Notes: generated by a model from the letters alone, not told the origin. DNA of 64,000 nt from Asanoa ishikariensis (GCF_900107455.1 NZ_FNQB01000003.1:1488001-1552000); one strand, 5' to 3'. Counted from the first letter of the stretch, positions 43,436 to 51,868 are shown. Made by a program: numbers and translations.

Positions 43436-44083
43436 GTGCTAGCTGACTACTGGCCGCTGCTCGGCCTGCGGCTGCGGGTGGGTCCGGTCGAGCTGCGGCC
43501 ACCGTCGGACGCGGACCTGTCGGCGCTGGCCGCCGTCGCGTTCGAGGGCATGCAGAAGCCGGGCACGCGTACGTTCCTGACGCCGTGGACGGACCTGCCA
43601 CCGATGGACCGGGCGCGGCACGTGGTGCAGGGCGTCTGGTCGGGCCGGGGCGAGTGGACGCCGGAGGACTGGTCGCTGCACCTGGGCGTCTTCGTCGACG
43701 GCGTCGCGGTGGGCATGCAGGGCGTGCTGGGGTCGTCGTTCGGGCTGCTGCGCGAGGTCCGCACGTGGTCCTGGCTCGGCCTGCCGCACCAGGGCGCCGG
43801 GCTGGGCACCACGATGCGGCAGGCAGCGCTGCATCTCGCTTTCGCGGAGCTCGGGGCCGCCTGCGCGTCGACCGCGTCCTTTGTCGACAACCCGGCTCCG
43901 CTGCGGGTGTCGCGCAAGCTCGGCTACGAGGACGACGGGATCACCCGCGACCTGCTGCACGGCGAGGTGGTCGTGTCGCAACGGCTTCGGCTCTCACGGG
44001 AGCGGTGGGCGGCGCAACCCCGGCCGGACGTTGCGATCAGCGGCCTGTCGGCGGACTGCCTGGCCCTGTTCGGGGCCAACTGA
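43436..44083 (+). CDS. GNAT-family acetyltransferase
   Basis: About 215 residues from GTG 43436. GNAT features are VELRPPSDADLSALA at the start, WSLHLGVFVDGVAVGMQG for beta strands 3-4, the acetyl-CoA-binding segment LPHQGAGLGTTMRQAALHLAF (Q-x-x-G-x-G/A) and ASTASFVDNPAPLRVSRKLGY near the end. It resembles RimJ/RimL-type N-acetyltransferases. It follows rmlD by 17 bases. Substrate unknown. Confidence 0.85.
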   Translation: MLADYWPLLGLRLRVGPVELRPPSDADLSALAAVAFEGMQKPGTRTFLTPWTDLPPMDRARHVVQGVWSGRGEWTPEDWSLHLGVFVDGVAVGMQGVLGSSFGLLREVRTWSWLGLPHQGAGLGTTMRQAALHLAFAELGAACASTASFVDNPAPLRVSRKLGYEDDGITRDLLHGEVVVSQRLRLSRERWAAQPRPDVAISGLSADCLALFGAN

Positions 44084-44084
44084 C

Positions 44085-44717
44085 TCAGAACACCAGCGGG
44101 GCGCGCTCCACCCGGCACGCCCGCGGCTCGAGCAGGCGGGCGGCCTCCCGCGCGTCCGCCTCGGTGACGAAGACGCCCACTGTGCGCCCGTCGTCGTCGA
44201 CCAGCACGTACGCGGGATGCCACCGCTCCCGACGCCCGTCCCCGGCCAGGCCGCCGGTCACTGCTTCGACGACATCGGCCGGCGACGCACGGCCGAGCCC
44301 ACCGTCCGCTCCGGCGATCGGCCGCGTCGGCCAACGCACGTCCATCTCGGAGACCGGGCTGAACAGGCTCGGCTGGAGGCGACCGAGCACGCCTTGGCGC
44401 CACCCGAAGGCCATGCACACGACGTAACCCTCGAACCCCTGACCGGCGAGAGTCAACAACCGCCGACCCGGCGCCTCCTCCTGTCTCGCGGCGACGCTGA
44501 CCACCAGGCCGTCGAAATACGACCGCAGCCGGAGCTCCTCGACGGGCTTGAACAGGAGTTGCACCGTCGTACCGTCCTCCGCCGGAGCCGGCGACGACAG
44601 CAGGAGCTGGCCGTGCGAGATCGTGTAGGCCACCACGTGGAACGCGCGCTCGCTGCGGAACAGTTCCGCGCCGGGTGGGAAGTCATGGTCGTTGCACAGC
44701 CACCGGTCCGCGATCAC
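44085..44717 (-). CDS. Hypothetical protein
   Basis: A 210-residue soluble protein with no recognised family. The first part has a beta-rich run (AFHVVAYTISHGQLLLSSP, TTVQLLFKPVEELRLRS, GLVVSVAARQEE) and the end has VLVDDDGRTVGVFVTEADAREAARLL, which resembles a regulatory tail. GTG 44717 has no clear ribosome site. It ends one base from the stop of the convergent GNAT gene and is next to a redoxin gene on the same strand. Confidence 0.6.
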   Translation of the reverse strand: MIADRWLCNDHDFPPGAELFRSERAFHVVAYTISHGQLLLSSPAPAEDGTTVQLLFKPVEELRLRSYFDGLVVSVAARQEEAPGRRLLTLAGQGFEGYVVCMAFGWRQGVLGRLQPSLFSPVSEMDVRWPTRPIAGADGGLGRASPADVVEAVTGGLAGDGRRERWHPAYVLVDDDGRTVGVFVTEADAREAARLLEPRACRVERAPLVF

Positions 44718-44748
44718 CGCGTGAGCATCCGCCCGCCCATGCCAACGG

Positions 44749-45351
44749 TCAAGATCTGCGCCCGTCCTGCGCGGCGGCTACGGGTTTCCGGTCGTACCCA
44801 TGGAACGGCGCCATGTCCCCCGCGTCCCACGCCTCGCGCAGACCCGGCGCGCTGAGGTCCCAGTCGGGGCGCACCTCGGCGGTCGCGGCGCGCAGGTCGC
44901 GCCAGAGCTCGTCGGTGGACGGGCGCCCCCAGAACCAGTAGCCGTTGTAGACGCTGTGCACGACCAGGCCCGGCTTGAGCACGAGGGTGTGCGGGATCAT
45001 CGGATCGTTCTCGGGGTCGGTGTATTCCTTGATGTCGAGGTCCCGCTGAACCATCCGGTCCACATCGGACAAAAACGTCCACTGTGCGCCCACCGACAAC
45101 CGAAACTCTTGAAGCGCGTGATGCCCATCGGTAGCGATGGTCACCATGCTCGTATAGGCGACGGCAACCTTCGACTGAAACGCGGCCAGGTCGAGATGCT
45201 GCTGGTGTTCCTTGGGGCAGTAGTGACCACGAGCCAACGTCAGGATCATCGGGTCATCACCCTGAAGCTCCCTGAGCGTCCGCACGGTGCCGGTGTGGTC
45301 AGGCAACGCGTAATCGGGAAACACGCCGCCAGCGGTGATGTCGCTGCGCAT
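44749..45351 (-). CDS. Redoxin/peroxiredoxin-like protein with CPKEH motif
   Basis: A 200-residue protein with a thioredoxin-like fold. FPDYALPDHTGTVRTLREL is the opening strand-and-loop of AhpC/TSA proteins; the active-site region reads LARGHYCPKEHQQHLDL, a single cysteine in the context RGxYCP. IATDGHHALQEFRLSVG and FLSDVDRMVQRDLDIKEY fit the family core. There is no second resolving cysteine nearby, so it may be 1-Cys. ATG 45351 has GGGGGG about 9 bases upstream. Substrate unknown. Confidence 0.8.
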   Translation of the reverse strand: MRSDITAGGVFPDYALPDHTGTVRTLRELQGDDPMILTLARGHYCPKEHQQHLDLAAFQSKVAVAYTSMVTIATDGHHALQEFRLSVGAQWTFLSDVDRMVQRDLDIKEYTDPENDPMIPHTLVLKPGLVVHSVYNGYWFWGRPSTDELWRDLRAATAEVRPDWDLSAPGLREAWDAGDMAPFHGYDRKPVAAAQDGRRS

Positions 45352-45521
45352 CTGGGTTGACCCCCCTTTTACGGATGGCGGTCCTTCCACCGTACGCAGC
45401 CGGGCCGAGGGAACGTTCGTGGTCGCTGACAGGCTCACCGCAGGCGGGGCTCTCACGCTTGATCGGGCCGCCGTCGAGGTTCTCCTGACCGTGCCGAGCT
45501 GACCGGGCTCACACCCTGTTG

Positions 45522-45536
45522 GGCGTCCTAGGACGA
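45522..45536. repeat. First copy of a 15-base palindromic element
   Basis: GGCGTCCTAGGACGA, with the perfect palindrome CGTCCTAGGACG, is present here and again at 46319-46333. No other copy was noticed in the window. Confidence 0.85.
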
Positions 45537-45587
45537 TGTCGTCTCCTTGGATCTGCCTGCGGCGGGGTGAGAGTCCGGTTGAGGATC

Positions 45588-45617
45588 AGGGCTAACGGCC
45601 TGCGGGCCGGAAGCCCT
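45588..45617 (+). promoter_or_regulatory. Nested hairpin in the leader of the SnoaL-like gene
   Basis: AGGGCT pairs with AGCCCT and, after a symmetric 3-base internal loop, GGCC pairs with GGCC around a TGCG tetraloop. It sits directly upstream of the GAAGGAG ribosome site for ATG 45634. It could act as a leader structure or be fortuitous. Confidence 0.4.
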
Positions 45618-45633
45618 GTCGAAGGAGTGCCGG

Positions 45634-45990
45634 ATGCCGACGATCGAAGACCTGATGAAGGCGAACCTGCTGGAGGTCTTCAACGAACGCGACCGGGAAC
45701 GGCGCCGGGCGGCCATCGGCCGGACGTACGTCGCGGACGTGCGATTCACCGACCCCGAGGAGACAGTCGTCGGCCACGACGCAGTGGACGCCAAGGCTGC
45801 GCGGCTACTCGACGACTCCCCCGAGTTCGCCTTCACCCCGGAGGGTTCGATCCACGTGGTCGACGACCTGGGGTACCTCGCGTGGAGCTTCGGCCCGCTC
45901 GGAAAACCACCAGTCGTGCGCGGTGTCGATATCGCCCTGGTCAGCAACGGCTTGATCACCCGCGTCTACACGCTGCTGCTGGCCGGCTGA
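45634..45990 (+). CDS. NTF2/SnoaL-like small protein
   Basis: A 118-residue cone-shaped alpha+beta protein of the SnoaL type: MPTIEDLMKANLLEVFNERD, RTYVADVRFTDPEETVVGHD and late strands AWSFGPLGKP and LVSNGLITRVYTLLL. GAAGGAG precedes ATG 45634 with good spacing. The role is unknown; such proteins are common as ligand-binding or isomerase-like partners. It borders a repeat-rich stretch. Confidence 0.85.
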   Translation: MPTIEDLMKANLLEVFNERDRERRRAAIGRTYVADVRFTDPEETVVGHDAVDAKAARLLDDSPEFAFTPEGSIHVVDDLGYLAWSFGPLGKPPVVRGVDIALVSNGLITRVYTLLLAG

Positions 45991-46096
45991 CCGCCCGAAC
46001 CGCGGGGAACCTGGGCAGAAGCTCTGGGATTTGGATCTCCGAATCACCGGACGTGCCGCCGAGATCCCCGCTCTCAACTCTCACGGCCGGCCGGCC

Positions 46097-46260
46097 GCAC
46101 GCCGCTTCCACCACGGACTACCCCGCCGCATGCCGCTTCGGCGCGTCCTGCTTCCACCACGGACCACCCCGCCCGCACGCCACCTCGGCGCGTCCTCGTC
46201 GCACGCCGCTTCCAAGCGCGGACCACCCCGCCGCACACCGGCTCTCGGCGCGAACCCAAG
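46097..46260. repeat. Degenerate repeat block
   Basis: Three decaying copies built on GCACGCCGCTTCCA and GGACCACCCCGC. The anchor GGAC(T/C)ACCCCGC recurs at 46115, 46161 and 46219-46220, with uneven spacing of 46 and 59 bases. Confidence 0.6.
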
Positions 46261-46318
46261 GGTGCGCTGCAACGCCGAATGTGCGACCGAGCGAACCGAC
46301 TGGCCGCACACTTCCAAA

Positions 46319-46333
46319 GGCGTCCTAGGACGA
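46319..46333. repeat. Second copy of the 15-base palindromic element
   Basis: Identical to 45522-45536 in the same orientation. A half copy (CGTCCTAG) is at 46537-46544, at the edge of the tandem array. Confidence 0.85.
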
Positions 46334-46542
46334 AACCATCGGCTCCGCGAGCCACAGGCCGGCCTGAGGTGGCCACGCCTCGGCCCACGGCACGAAGAAA
46401 CAAACGAGCCCCTTGACGCAGCCCTGGAGAGTCGCCAGGGCGCGCTGTTCGCTGAGCACGGTGTCCACGTCGCCCCGCCCGCGATCCCATCTGCGGGCGA
46501 TGCAGAGGATGCGCCCACCCCGCCGAGCCACGAGTTCGTCCT

Positions 46543-47010
46543 AGCCCACGCGGGACCACCCACGGGCCGTCAGCCCGCCTCAACCCACCGCTGGACCGTC
46601 AGCGCGCCTCAACCCACCCCTTGGACCGTCAGCCCGCCTCAGCCCACGCGGGGACGCGCCCACCCACGAGCCGTCAGCTCAACCTCAGCCCACGCGGGAC
46701 CACCCACGGGCCCTCAGCCCGCCTCAACCCACCGCTGGACCGTCAGCGCGCCTCAACCCACCCCTGGGACCGTCAGCCCGCCTCAGCCCACGCGGGGACG
46801 CGCCCACCCACGAGCCGTCAGCTCAACCTCAGCCCACGCGGGACGCGACCGCCCACGAACCGCCAGCCCCACCTCAGCCCACGCAGGACGCGCCCACCCA
46901 CGAACCGCCAGCCCCACCTCAGCCCACGCGGGACGCGACCGCCCACGAACCGCCAGCCCCATCTCAGCCCATGCGGAATGCGACCGCCCGCAGACCGTCA
47001 GCCCGCCTGA
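46543..47010. repeat. Hierarchical minisatellite: 144-base unit x2, then 45-base unit x3-4
   Basis: Two near-identical 144-base units begin at 46543 and 46687. They are followed by 45-base units at 46831, 46876, 46921 and a diverged one at 46966. Every unit starts with AGCCCACGCGG-like sequence and uses shared blocks (CGCCCACCCACGA, CCGTCAGC). Both periods are multiples of three, so reading frames stay open through the array on both strands. Confidence 0.9.
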
Positions 47011-47040
47011 GCCGCGCAGGATGCGCCCACCAACAAAGCC

Positions 47041-47079
47041 GTCAGCCCCGCCCCCCTTCGCAGGGGGCACGGGGCTGAC
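47041..47079 (-). terminator. prcA terminator, nested hairpin
   Basis: A 10-base outer stem (47041-47050 with 47070-47079) encloses a 6-base inner stem (47052-47057 with 47062-47067). It begins 23 bases after the prcA stop on the minus strand. Confidence 0.8.
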
Positions 47080-47102
47080 AACAAAGACGGGGTGCGGGTG
47101 GA

Positions 47103-47930
47103 TTACTCCAGGTCGGCGGAGCCGGCGGATGACGTGGGCTTGTCGGGGCCCGACGCCGGAGGCTTGGCGCCCTCCGCCCCTTCGGTGGCCTTGTCGTCGC
47201 CCTTGCCCGACTCCTTTGCCGGGGCTGCGCCGTTGCCGTTCAGGAGGTCCGTCAGGACCTTGCCCGTCAGGCGGCGGAAGGTGCGGCCTCGGCGGGCGCG
47301 GTCGAGGATGGCTACCTCGAGTTGGTTGGGGGCGATGGTGCGGGCGGCGCCGCCCTCGCCTCCGACGCTGCTCAGGGCCTTGAGCGCGAGTTTGACCGCG
47401 TCGGCCAGGGACATGTCGCTCTTGTGGGCGCCCTTGAGGACGGTGGCGATCGCTTCGGCTTGGCCGCCCATGGCCATGAAGCCCGGCTCGTCGTTGACCG
47501 AGCCGTCGTAGGCCAGGCGGTAGATCTGGTCTTCGGCCGGCGTCGGACCGACCTCGGCGACGCAGATCTCGACCTCGAACGGCTTCTGCTGGTCGCTGAA
47601 TATCGCGCCCAGGGTCTGGGCGTAGGCGTTCGCCAGCGCCAGGCCTGTGACGTCTCGGCGGTCATAGGAAAGGCCGTTGAGGTCCGCCATGCGGACGCCC
47701 GCTCGGCGGAGGTTCTCGAACTCGTTGTAGCGGCCCACCGCGGCGAAGCCGATGCGGTCGTAGATCTCGCTGATCTTGTGCAGCGAGCTCGACAGGTTCT
47801 CGGCCACGAAGAGCACGCCGCCGGTGTAGGTCAGCGCCACCGCGCTGCGGCCGCGGGAGATGCCCTTGCGGGCCAGCTCCGAGCGGTCCCGCATGATCTG
47901 GTCGATGTTGGTGTAGAACTGCATCGCCAC
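47103..47930 (-). CDS. prcA: Proteasome alpha subunit PrcA
   Basis: A 275-residue 20S proteasome alpha-type subunit that forms the outer gating rings. It starts [27 protein letters not shown], cut here as [17 protein letters not shown], with the gate-forming N-terminus; [14 protein letters not shown] and [19 protein letters not shown] follow. The Ala/Lys/Gly-rich tail of about 45 residues is variable. GTG 47930 is preferred because AGGAG lies 7 bases upstream. It follows prcB by 51 bases. Confidence 0.97.
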   Translation of the reverse strand: MAMQFYTNIDQIMRDRSELARKGISRGRSAVALTYTGGVLFVAENLSSSLHKISEIYDRIGFAAVGRYNEFENLRRAGVRMADLNGLSYDRRDVTGLALANAYAQTLGAIFSDQQKPFEVEICVAEVGPTPAEDQIYRLAYDGSVNDEPGFMAMGGQAEAIATVLKGAHKSDMSLADAVKLALKALSSVGGEGGAARTIAPNQLEVAILDRARRGRTFRRLTGKVLTDLLNGNGAAPAKESGKGDDKATEGAEGAKPPASGPDKPTSSAGSADLE

Positions 47931-47981
47931 GGCGGCGCTCCTAGCGGTGGTCGAAGTCGGACAACGAAGCAACCAGCATGA

Positions 47982-48821
47982 TCAGCCGCCCGGGTTCTCC
48001 ATGCGGGCCGAGACCACGGCGTTGGCGATCGCCGCGGTCTCCTCGTCCGTCAACCGGTGGGTGCCCTCGGCCGTCGCGGTCATCACGACCGGGAAGATGC
48101 GGCGGGTCAGGTCAGGACCGCCGGTGGCGGTGTCGTCGTCGGCCGCGTCGTAGAGGGCCTCGACCGCGAGTCGGGCCGCCTCCGCGATCGGCTGGCCGGC
48201 GCGGAAGCGCTTCTTGAGGGCCGCGTTGGCGAAGATCGAGCCGGAGCCGATCGCGTCGTAGCCGCGCTCCTCGTAGGGGCCGCCGGTGACGTCGTAGCTG
48301 AAGATGCGGCCGGCGCGGGCCGGGTCGTTGGCCGACAGGTCGAAGCCGGCGAACAGCGGCACGACCGCGAGGCCCTGCATCGCGGCGCCCAGGTTGCCCC
48401 GGATCATCGCGGCGAGCCGGTTGGCCTTGCCGTCGAGCGAGAGCATCGCGCCCTCGATCTTCTCGTAGTGCTCGAGCTCCACCTGGAACAGCCGCATCAG
48501 CTCGATGCCGACGCCCGCGGTGCCGGCGATGCCGACCAGCGAGTATTCGTCGGCCGGGTGGACCTTCTCGATGTCGCGGCTGGCGATCATGTTGCCCATC
48601 GTGGCGCGGCGGTCGCCGGCCATCACGACGCCCTCGGCGGCGGTGATCGCCACGATCGTGGTCGCGTGCGGGGCGAGCGAGGCCGCGGAGCCCGGAGGAA
48701 GGGGCCGGCGGCCGGGCAGCAGCTCGGGCGCCGCCTGGCTCAGGAACTGCGTGAACGACGAGGTGCCGGCGTTGGTGAACACGTCGGGTAGGCGCCCGGA
48801 AGGATCGAATCCCGCTGCCAC
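47982..48821 (-). CDS. prcB: Proteasome beta subunit PrcB
   Basis: A 279-residue catalytic subunit. Residues 1-53 are a propeptide ([17 protein letters not shown]) and mature protein begins with the nucleophile Thr54 in [20 protein letters not shown]. Lys and Asp of the active site lie in [22 protein letters not shown] 48821 has AGGG 5 bases upstream. Downstream of pup by 159 bases that hold a small hairpin. Confidence 0.97.
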   Translation of the reverse strand: MAAGFDPSGRLPDVFTNAGTSSFTQFLSQAAPELLPGRRPLPPGSAASLAPHATTIVAITAAEGVVMAGDRRATMGNMIASRDIEKVHPADEYSLVGIAGTAGVGIELMRLFQVELEHYEKIEGAMLSLDGKANRLAAMIRGNLGAAMQGLAVVPLFAGFDLSANDPARAGRIFSYDVTGGPYEERGYDAIGSGSIFANAALKKRFRAGQPIAEAARLAVEALYDAADDDTATGGPDLTRRIFPVVMTATAEGTHRLTDEETAAIANAVVSARMENPGG

Positions 48822-48980
48822 GTGGTCCCTTTCAGATGTAGGCGCCGCGATCGAGCGGCGCTGGAGCAGACTATCTTGGGCGCGACGCAGACGCGACGAT
48901 GCGCGCCCACACGCCCCGGACCGCAATGGTTGCGGCGCCGCAGGATGAACCCGCCGCGCCGCACCAAACCGGACTAAAGC

Positions 48981-49196
48981 CTACTGGCCGCCCTTTTGGA
49001 CGTACCCCCTCACGAACTCCTCCGCGTTCTCTTCGAGAACCGAGTCGATCTCGTCAAGTAGGTCGTCGACGTCTTCGGTGATCTCCTGTTGCCGTTCGGC
49101 CACCTCGGGGTTGGCCTCGGTGGTGACGTCCTCGATCTCCTCGTCGCGGCGGGCCTTGCCCGACTGCGACTGGCCGCCGCTGTCCCGAGTTGCCAT
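48981..49196 (-). CDS. pup: Prokaryotic ubiquitin-like protein Pup
   Basis: A 71-residue disordered, acidic protein that tags proteins for the proteasome. It ends in Gly-Gly-Gln, so the last residue must be deamidated to Glu by Dop before ligation. The Arc-binding helix region is ERQQEITEDVDDLLDEIDSV. A GAGGGAGG ribosome site precedes ATG 49196. Confidence 0.97.
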   Translation of the reverse strand: MATRDSGGQSQSGKARRDEEIEDVTTEANPEVAERQQEITEDVDDLLDEIDSVLEENAEEFVRGYVQKGGQ

Positions 49197-49266
49197 GCGT
49201 GCCCTCCCTCAACAGGACTCAACTGTGCCCTGCGAAAAACCTACCTCGCCGGTACGACAATCTGGC

Positions 49267-49296
49267 CCGCCGCGCGCGATGTTTCGCGCACGGCGG
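49267..49296 (-). terminator. Hairpin between dop and pup
   Basis: A 13-base stem with one mismatch (49267-49279 with 49284-49296) and loop TGTT lies 64 bases after the dop stop. It may separate or attenuate dop and pup transcription. Confidence 0.55.
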
Positions 49297-49359
49297 ACGG
49301 TTCAGGGACAATGCCAGATTCCGATGGCGTACGCACGGCGACGCGCCCAACCGCATAGA

Positions 49360-50877
49360 TCACCCGCCGGTGATCGCCTCGAGCATGTCCTTGGCGCTCG
49401 GGCAGCGATCGAACAGGGCACCGACGTGCTTCTTCGTGCCACGCTCGGGCTCCATCATGGGCACCCGCACCAGCGACTCGCGCCCGACGTCGAAGATGAC
49501 CGAGTCCCACGACGCGGCGACCACCTCGGACGGATACTGCGCGAGGCAACGACCCCGGAAGTACGCGCGGGTGTCCTCCGGCGGCTCCACCATGGCCGTA
49601 CGCGTCTCCTCGTCGGTCAGCAGTGTCTGCATCGCGCCGCGGGCGACCAGCCGGTGGTAGAGGCCCTTCTCCGGGCGCACGTCGCTGTACTGAAGGTCGA
49701 TCAACTGGAGCTTGGGAGAGGCCCACTGCAGGTTCTCGCGGTCGCGGTAGCCCTCCAGCAGACGCAGCTTGGCCACCCAGTCGAGCTCGTCCTGTGCGGA
49801 CATCGGGTCGCGGCCGAGCTTGTCGAGGATGGCCTCCCAGCGCTCGAGCACCTGCACGGTGTCGATGTCGGCGTCGTTGCCGTAGCGGTCGTCCACGAAC
49901 GCCTTGGCCCGCTCGTAGTAGGCCCACTGCAGGTCGAGCGCGGTCAGCCGGCGCCCGTCGCGCAGCCGCATGCGGTGCGTCAGCGTGGTGTCGTGGCTGA
50001 CCGCCTTGAGCTCGGCCACCGGGTCCGCGATGCCGAGGTCGGGCGTGAGCACCTTCTCCTCGATCATCGTGAGCACCAGGGAAGTGGTGCCCACCTTGAG
50101 GAAGGTGGAGATCTCCGACAGGTTGGCATCACCGATGATGACGTGCAGGCGGCGGTATTTGTCGGCGTCGGAGTGCGGCTCGTCGCGGGTGTTGATGATC
50201 GGGCGCTTCAGCGTGGTCTCCAGCCCGACCTCGACCTCGAAGAAGTCGGCGCGCTGGGTGAGCTGGTAGCCCGGCTGTGACCCGTCCTGCCCGATGCCGA
50301 CCCGGCCGGCGCCGGTGAACACCTGGCGGGTCACGAAGAACGGGGTCAGATAAGCGACGATGTCGGCGAAGGGGGTCTGGCGCCGCATCGAGTAGTTCTC
50401 GTGGGCGCCGTAGCTGGCACCCTTGTTGTCGGTGTTGTGCTTGTAGAGGTGGATCGGGTGGGTGCCCGGGATGGTGGCAGCCCGGCGGGACGCCTCGGCC
50501 ATCACCCGCTCCCCCGCCTTGTCCCAACGGACCAGGTCCATCGGGTTGGTCACCTCGGGCGTCGAATATTCGGGGTGTGCGTGGTCGACGTACAACCTCG
50601 CGCCATTCGTCAGAATGACGTTGGCCAGCCCGAGATCCTCGTCGGCGAGCGCCTCAGCCGGGTCGTACGCGGCGCCGGAGTAGGTGAAGCCCCGCGCGTC
50701 CCGCAGCGGCGACTCCTCTTCGTAATCCCAGCGCGCCCGCCCGCCCCGAGTCAGCTCGGGTCGCGCCCCGTAGGCATTGACGACCTGCGAGGACGTCACC
50801 ATCGGGTTGGCTCCGGCCTGGCCCGGCACCGAGATCCCGTATTCGACTTCGGTGCCCATGATTCGCCGTACCGTCAC
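49360..50877 (-). CDS. dop: Pup deamidase/depupylase Dop
   Basis: A 505-residue homologue of PafA. It deamidates Pup and also removes Pup from substrates. GTEVEYGISVPGQ starts the catalytic fold; the Dop-specific loop lies around residues 40-80; the nucleophilic aspartate is in RLYVDHAHPEYSTPE, followed by NTDNKGASYGAHENY and [18 protein letters not shown] 50877 has AGGTGG close upstream; a possible -10 box TACGCT lies at 50912-50917. The presence of Dop fits the Gln-ending Pup. Confidence 0.96.
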   Translation of the reverse strand: MTVRRIMGTEVEYGISVPGQAGANPMVTSSQVVNAYGARPELTRGGRARWDYEEESPLRDARGFTYSGAAYDPAEALADEDLGLANVILTNGARLYVDHAHPEYSTPEVTNPMDLVRWDKAGERVMAEASRRAATIPGTHPIHLYKHNTDNKGASYGAHENYSMRRQTPFADIVAYLTPFFVTRQVFTGAGRVGIGQDGSQPGYQLTQRADFFEVEVGLETTLKRPIINTRDEPHSDADKYRRLHVIIGDANLSEISTFLKVGTTSLVLTMIEEKVLTPDLGIADPVAELKAVSHDTTLTHRMRLRDGRRLTALDLQWAYYERAKAFVDDRYGNDADIDTVQVLERWEAILDKLGRDPMSAQDELDWVAKLRLLEGYRDRENLQWASPKLQLIDLQYSDVRPEKGLYHRLVARGAMQTLLTDEETRTAMVEPPEDTRAYFRGRCLAQYPSEVVAASWDSVIFDVGRESLVRVPMMEPERGTKKHVGALFDRCPSAKDMLEAITGG

Positions 50878-51100
50878 GTCGCCACCTCGTTCCGCTGCCC
50901 CATGACGTCAAAGCGTAGTCCGACCAGACCCCCGCCCGCCCCCGGGCCGCGTGCGAATCTCCGGCATCAGGGCGCGACAGCCGCCCCAAACGACCCTCAA
51001 ACCCCTCTGGCGAGGGCCCTTCGGTGTACGTCACGAGCGGTAGAACCCCTCGTCGGCCTGCTCGATGTCCGCGGCCCGGCGGCAGCGGCAGCCGCACCGA

Positions 51101-51868
51101 CTATCCCCACTGGTCGTAGAACCCCTCCGGTGCCTTCTTGACCTGGCCGGCCGGGGGCGGGTCGATCTCGACGGGCTCGCCGAGGTCGTCCGTCATGATC
51201 GTGGCGGTGGCCTGGCCTTCGGCGACCTCGAGCGTGTAGGTCAACTGCTTGAGCCGGCCGGCGTCGTCGAGCACCCCGCGGACCGGCACCGCGGCCGCGT
51301 TCCGGGCGGAGTCGCGTTCCCGTTCCGCGCCCGGCCGTCGAGCCGCCGACGCGTTCTTGGCGGCGAGCCGCAGGTCAGCGACGCCCTTGTACGGGCCGCC
51401 GAGCTCGTCGCCGCCGCGGGTCGCGGACACCAGGCCGTCGAGAAGTCCCGCGAAACGGCCGAGGTCCAGGCTCCGGAGGACCGGGTCAGACTGGTCGAGC
51501 CGGGACACGTCGACCAGGTACCAGGTGTCCGAGCCCAGCTTCTCCTGCATCCAGAGGTCGTCGCCGATCCGGACCGTCTCGCTCGACCTGCCGTTGTAGA
51601 ACACGGTCGTCTTGAGCGCGTCACGGCGGTCGTCGACCCAACCCTGCACCTGAATCGGCCCGGTGGTGATGACCACCGAGAACGAGCCCGCGTCGAACAG
51701 CCTGTCGTACGACTCCTTGAACGCGTTCACCACCTCGTCGGAGGCGGACAGGCCCTCGGCCGCCGACGTGGGCCTGGACCGTGGGTCCCCCGGTGCGGAG
51801 GTCGAGGAGCAGCCGGCGACCAGCACCACGCCGCTCAGTGCGGTGGCGGCGATCCTGCGCGCGCTCAC
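51101..51868 (-). CDS. LppX/LprG-type lipoprotein, second of a tandem pair
   Basis: A 255-residue secreted lipoprotein with lipobox LVAGC in its N-terminal signal. The LprAFG fold shows as FSVVITTGPIQVQG, DDLWMQEKLGSDTWYLVDV and GRLKQLTYTLEVAEG. Such proteins carry acylated lipids or lipoglycans across the cell wall. The end reads EGFYDQWG. GTG 51868 overlaps the stop of the upstream lipoprotein gene by 4 bases. The pair lies between arc and dop. Confidence 0.85.
   Translation of the reverse strand: MSARRIAATALSGVVLVAGCSSTSAPGDPRSRPTSAAEGLSASDEVVNAFKESYDRLFDAGSFSVVITTGPIQVQGWVDDRRDALKTTVFYNGRSSETVRIGDDLWMQEKLGSDTWYLVDVSRLDQSDPVLRSLDLGRFAGLLDGLVSATRGGDELGGPYKGVADLRLAAKNASAARRPGAERERDSARNAAAVPVRGVLDDAGRLKQLTYTLEVAEGQATATIMTDDLGEPVEIDPPPAGQVKKAPEGFYDQWG

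Larger units (their letters stand above)
45991..47102. other. 1.1 kb non-coding, repeat-rich stretch between SnoaL-like gene and prcA
   Basis: No convincing gene is present. Open frames on both strands come from repeats rich in GC and multiples of three; they lack ribosome sites and any conserved domain. The stretch holds a degenerate 46-59-base repeat block (46097-46260), a second copy of the 15-base palindrome (46319), the 144- and 45-base tandem arrays (46543-47010) and the prcA terminator. Confidence 0.75.

Noticed and set aside
46543-47010. CRISPR array or IS element
   Set aside because: Contiguous minisatellite units without spacers; no transposase and no terminal inverted repeats.
46031-47383. 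Long open frames on both strands through the repeat region
   Set aside because: Open only because the repeat periods divide by three and GC is high; Arg/Pro-rich, no start signal, and one end runs antisense into prcA.
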